In this document: piece after piece, positions 61,631 to 64,000 of the stretch
Layout of the letters: each line of letters opens with the position of its first letter
How positions within the stretch are numbered: the first letter of the stretch is position 1
Assembly (NCBI GenBank): GCA_963277665.1
Contig: OY728165.1
Location: 1,760,834,772 to 1,760,898,771 of the forward strand
Length of the DNA stretch: 64,000 nucleotides
Reading direction: 5' to 3'
Source of the DNA: Viscum album
Taxonomy: Eukaryota > Streptophyta > Magnoliopsida > Santalales > Viscaceae
Notes under the pieces: model-generated
The model's input: only the letters and a program-made list of their open reading frames with translations
What the model was told of the DNA's origin: nothing
Databases searched by the model: none
Program-made: the position numbers and the translations under genes

Positions 61631-64000
61631 TAACATCCCGAACCTTGTTACATAGAGCCGGTTCCATAATAAGTATCATTGGCATGATCAAAAAAGATGA
61701 TGTCTCGAATTATTGATTAGTTTAGTATCTTTTGAAGTACTAGATACGTTCACAAATTTTACCTTATATCATAAAATGGAAAACTACAACAACATTTTTT
61801 CCATAGACAACAGTGAGATCCCATAGACTCTCCCTACATGTCATTCATAATTTACTTCTTCTCATCATGGGAAAAATAAAACATAGAAAGGGGTGAGCTC
61901 AGATGCTCAGTAAGGATAACAAAATGGAGGAAACTTTCGTAAATAAGCATATTAAATTTTTAAAATTCGTAAGACAAAAAAATCCTTTTAAACATGAAAT
62001 TAGGATTAATATGGAAAAGATAAAATCAAATAATCCAATTTAATTATTCAAATTGATATTCTACTAGTCGAATAATCACATGAAATATCAATAGCCACAT
62101 TCATAATGATTGAATGTATGATTCCAGACATATTAACCACTTAGTCAAGTCCTTGTGCCAAGACTACGAATAATATTTTATCAAGGCCTTGTGCCAAGAC
62201 AGTAGTTTGTCTCATGATACCTACCGTGGCATCTAGGAGCTATAAGGGCTCCACCTGTCACTTACTAATTCCAACGCATTCCTCACATGAAAATGATTAA
62301 ATCTAACATAAACATTCTTATTAAAACTAGAATAAAAAATTGCAATACATTATCCATAAACCATGAATTTTGTTAAAATAATACATCCATATTCAATCAT
62401 ATCACAAAACCTTCCATGCAATATGGATGTTTTGTATCATAACAAATCAACTCAAATAATATTAGAATCCATCAAATGATGTTGACAGAGATGAAATCAA
62501 AACCTTTTTTAAAGAAATATATATTTTTATTTTGAAATCATTTAAGATAAAATTTATTTTGAAAATATTCTTATAATATTATTAGGGATGCTTGGACAAT
62601 TTCATAATGGTGAAAAACAGATTCACCCTCCATAGAAGTTTAAAAAATCATTCTTACCTTAAATTTGTCGAAAAGGTCAAAAAGTACCTTGTTTTAAAAA
62701 TAATGTAAAGAATCATTTCAAAAGATTTTATAAAAAGACAAACAAGGTTATAAATGATATTAAACTATAGTATATTAAATAGTAAAAATGTTTTGGAATA
62801 CATTTTTATGAAATATGTATTAGGATGATAAAGAGGTCCTAGAAGATACTTACGTAAAAACAACCTCAGATAATTAATAGATTGTGAAATAAACCCTTAC
62901 CTTTTACTGTTCATTGGTCGAGGATAGGTTAACCTCCTACATAATTGTGAGATAACTATTATTAAATTCTAATAGTATAATATACATTAATATGATTTCA
63001 TATATGATGTTTTAACATTGCATTGTTAAAAATATCTTAATATTTTCGTCGTTTTGCATGTTAATAGATTTGTTTTTCATTATATGATTTATTCTGTAAG
63101 TAATGTATTTTATGGATATGATCAATCACATTCACATTCATAATTCTATTAAGTATTTAAAAAATATTTTTAATCATCTAATTAAAATTATTCTTGAATG
63201 GATACGAAGGGGAATGAATCTCATCGGGTTCGTGGAGAAGGTAAACCGTACGTATGCACGAGCGACAATGTAATTCATTTGACACTAAAATAATATATAA
63301 TTGTATGGTATTTCATATATATAGAATAATTATCATGTTATATTTATTTTTTACCTCAATTTCACATAATTATTTTATCCATCCAAATAATAATGTATTG
63401 AATAAAAATTACACCAAGTCATGGAGACAATAAGCAGTACGTACGCACGTATGATGACATGTCATTCAAAGTATGAATAGAATAATGAATATGGTTTTAT
63501 AATATTTATAATAAAATTATAGTATATATAAGATACTGGAGTTATTATTCTACAATGGAAACAACACAGAAAGAGTATGAGGAAGATGAAAGGAACTTGA
63601 AAGAGGTTCTGACATATTTACCACTTCATTGTGATCATCCTTTAGATTTCTTCAAAAGGGATCCATAGGATGGCCTTTCGAGTAATGGAAGGAATCTTTG
63701 TTGAAGGGAGGACAGTTGAGATGGTATTAGGGTAGGGGTTGGTCTGTCCAAAAGGCTTTGAAGTTAGGAATTTGAGGGAAGGGGGAGTACCATTTATAAG
63801 ATGGGTGAGGGGAACATTAGGAAAAGCTAGAAATAATATTTAATAATAAAATCATTTTCGGTTAATAATTTCTCCGAAATTAATTATATAAAGGATAAGG
63901 TGCGTATGGTTCCAAAACCACCCAGTCAATAGGTTTTACACAGGTTTGGGTCACTATATTAATATTATCTCTTAGTTAAATAGTTTACCATGTCTCCTCC
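61631..64000 (-). repeat. LTR of element E, or solo LTR, truncated by the window end
   Basis: Minus-strand LTR related to those of A and C. Element-strand landmarks: TATA box CTTATAAATG (63791-63800), leader motif (63749-63730), two CGTACGTACG hairpin modules (63213-63279 and 63411-63465), and GAGCTCACCCC (near 61900), matching GAGCTCACCC of element C. The 3' edge at about 61631 (CGGGATGTTA on the element strand) has no PBS beside it, so this is either a 3' LTR whose element lies beyond the window or a solo LTR. The site of the CCAATGCATTGG palindrome is replaced by a diverged CCTAGATGCCACGGTAGG. Confidence 0.75.
63213..63279 (-). other. CGTACGTACGG-type nested hairpin in LTR E
   Basis: The outer arms AATGAAT / ATTCATT and inner CTCGTG / CACGAA flank CATACGTACGGTTTACC. 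A second copy of the motif, GTGCGTACGTACTGC, lies about 200 bases on in element order at 63411-63465, reproducing the paired arrangement of element C. Confidence 0.55.

Overview
This window looks like intergenic DNA from a large-genome flowering plant. It is very AT-rich, I find no ordinary host gene, and most of it is long terminal repeat (LTR) retrotransposons of the Ty3/gypsy chromovirus type. The gag-pol motifs, tRNA-iMet primer sites and the integrase C-terminus resemble the Tekay/Del clade. The species cannot be named from this sequence.

Layout. (1) 1-8343: element A, minus strand, cut by the window start. It has a truncated 3' LTR (1-1845), a 1.67 kb internal region with no intact gene, and a 4.8 kb 5' LTR (3517-8343), so it is LARD-like. 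(2) 8344-21474: very AT-rich DNA with no recognisable gene, holding a diverged duplication with a ~76 bp tandem period and a perfect 24 bp palindrome. (3) 21475-43414: element B, minus strand, an old decayed gag-pol element with ~3 kb LTRs. Its left LTR is split by element C. (4) 21857-32477: element C, plus strand, with ~4.0 kb LTRs and target duplication AAGCC. It carries only gag, with no protease, RT or integrase: a gag-only non-autonomous element (TR-GAG-like). (5) 43415-50564: more AT-rich DNA. (6) 50570-60901: element D, minus strand, 10.3 kb, with near-identical 2,645 bp LTRs, a 5 bp target duplication, and a single-frame gag-pol broken only by four in-frame stops. Both LTRs carry an 89-codon coiled-coil-like reading frame in U3. 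(7) 61631-64000: start of another minus-strand LTR (element E), or a solo LTR, cut by the window end.

How the parts relate. Elements A, C, D and E share cis-acting modules in the same order: TATA box, a CGGCCAACCCCTGCC leader motif, iterated hairpin modules, a CCAATGCATTGG palindrome about 0.55 kb before the LTR end, a PBS, and (A, C, D) a hairpin next to the polypurine tract. Several hairpins show paired compensatory changes between copies. The gag-only and gag-less elements (C, A) keep the cis signals of the gag-pol element (D). This suggests a shared mobilisation system in which D-like elements supply proteins; that is inference. The best candidates for something undescribed are the U3-embedded coiled-coil ORF, the covarying hairpin modules, and the transversion-rich difference spectrum between LTR pairs. 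All alignments and counts here were made by eye.
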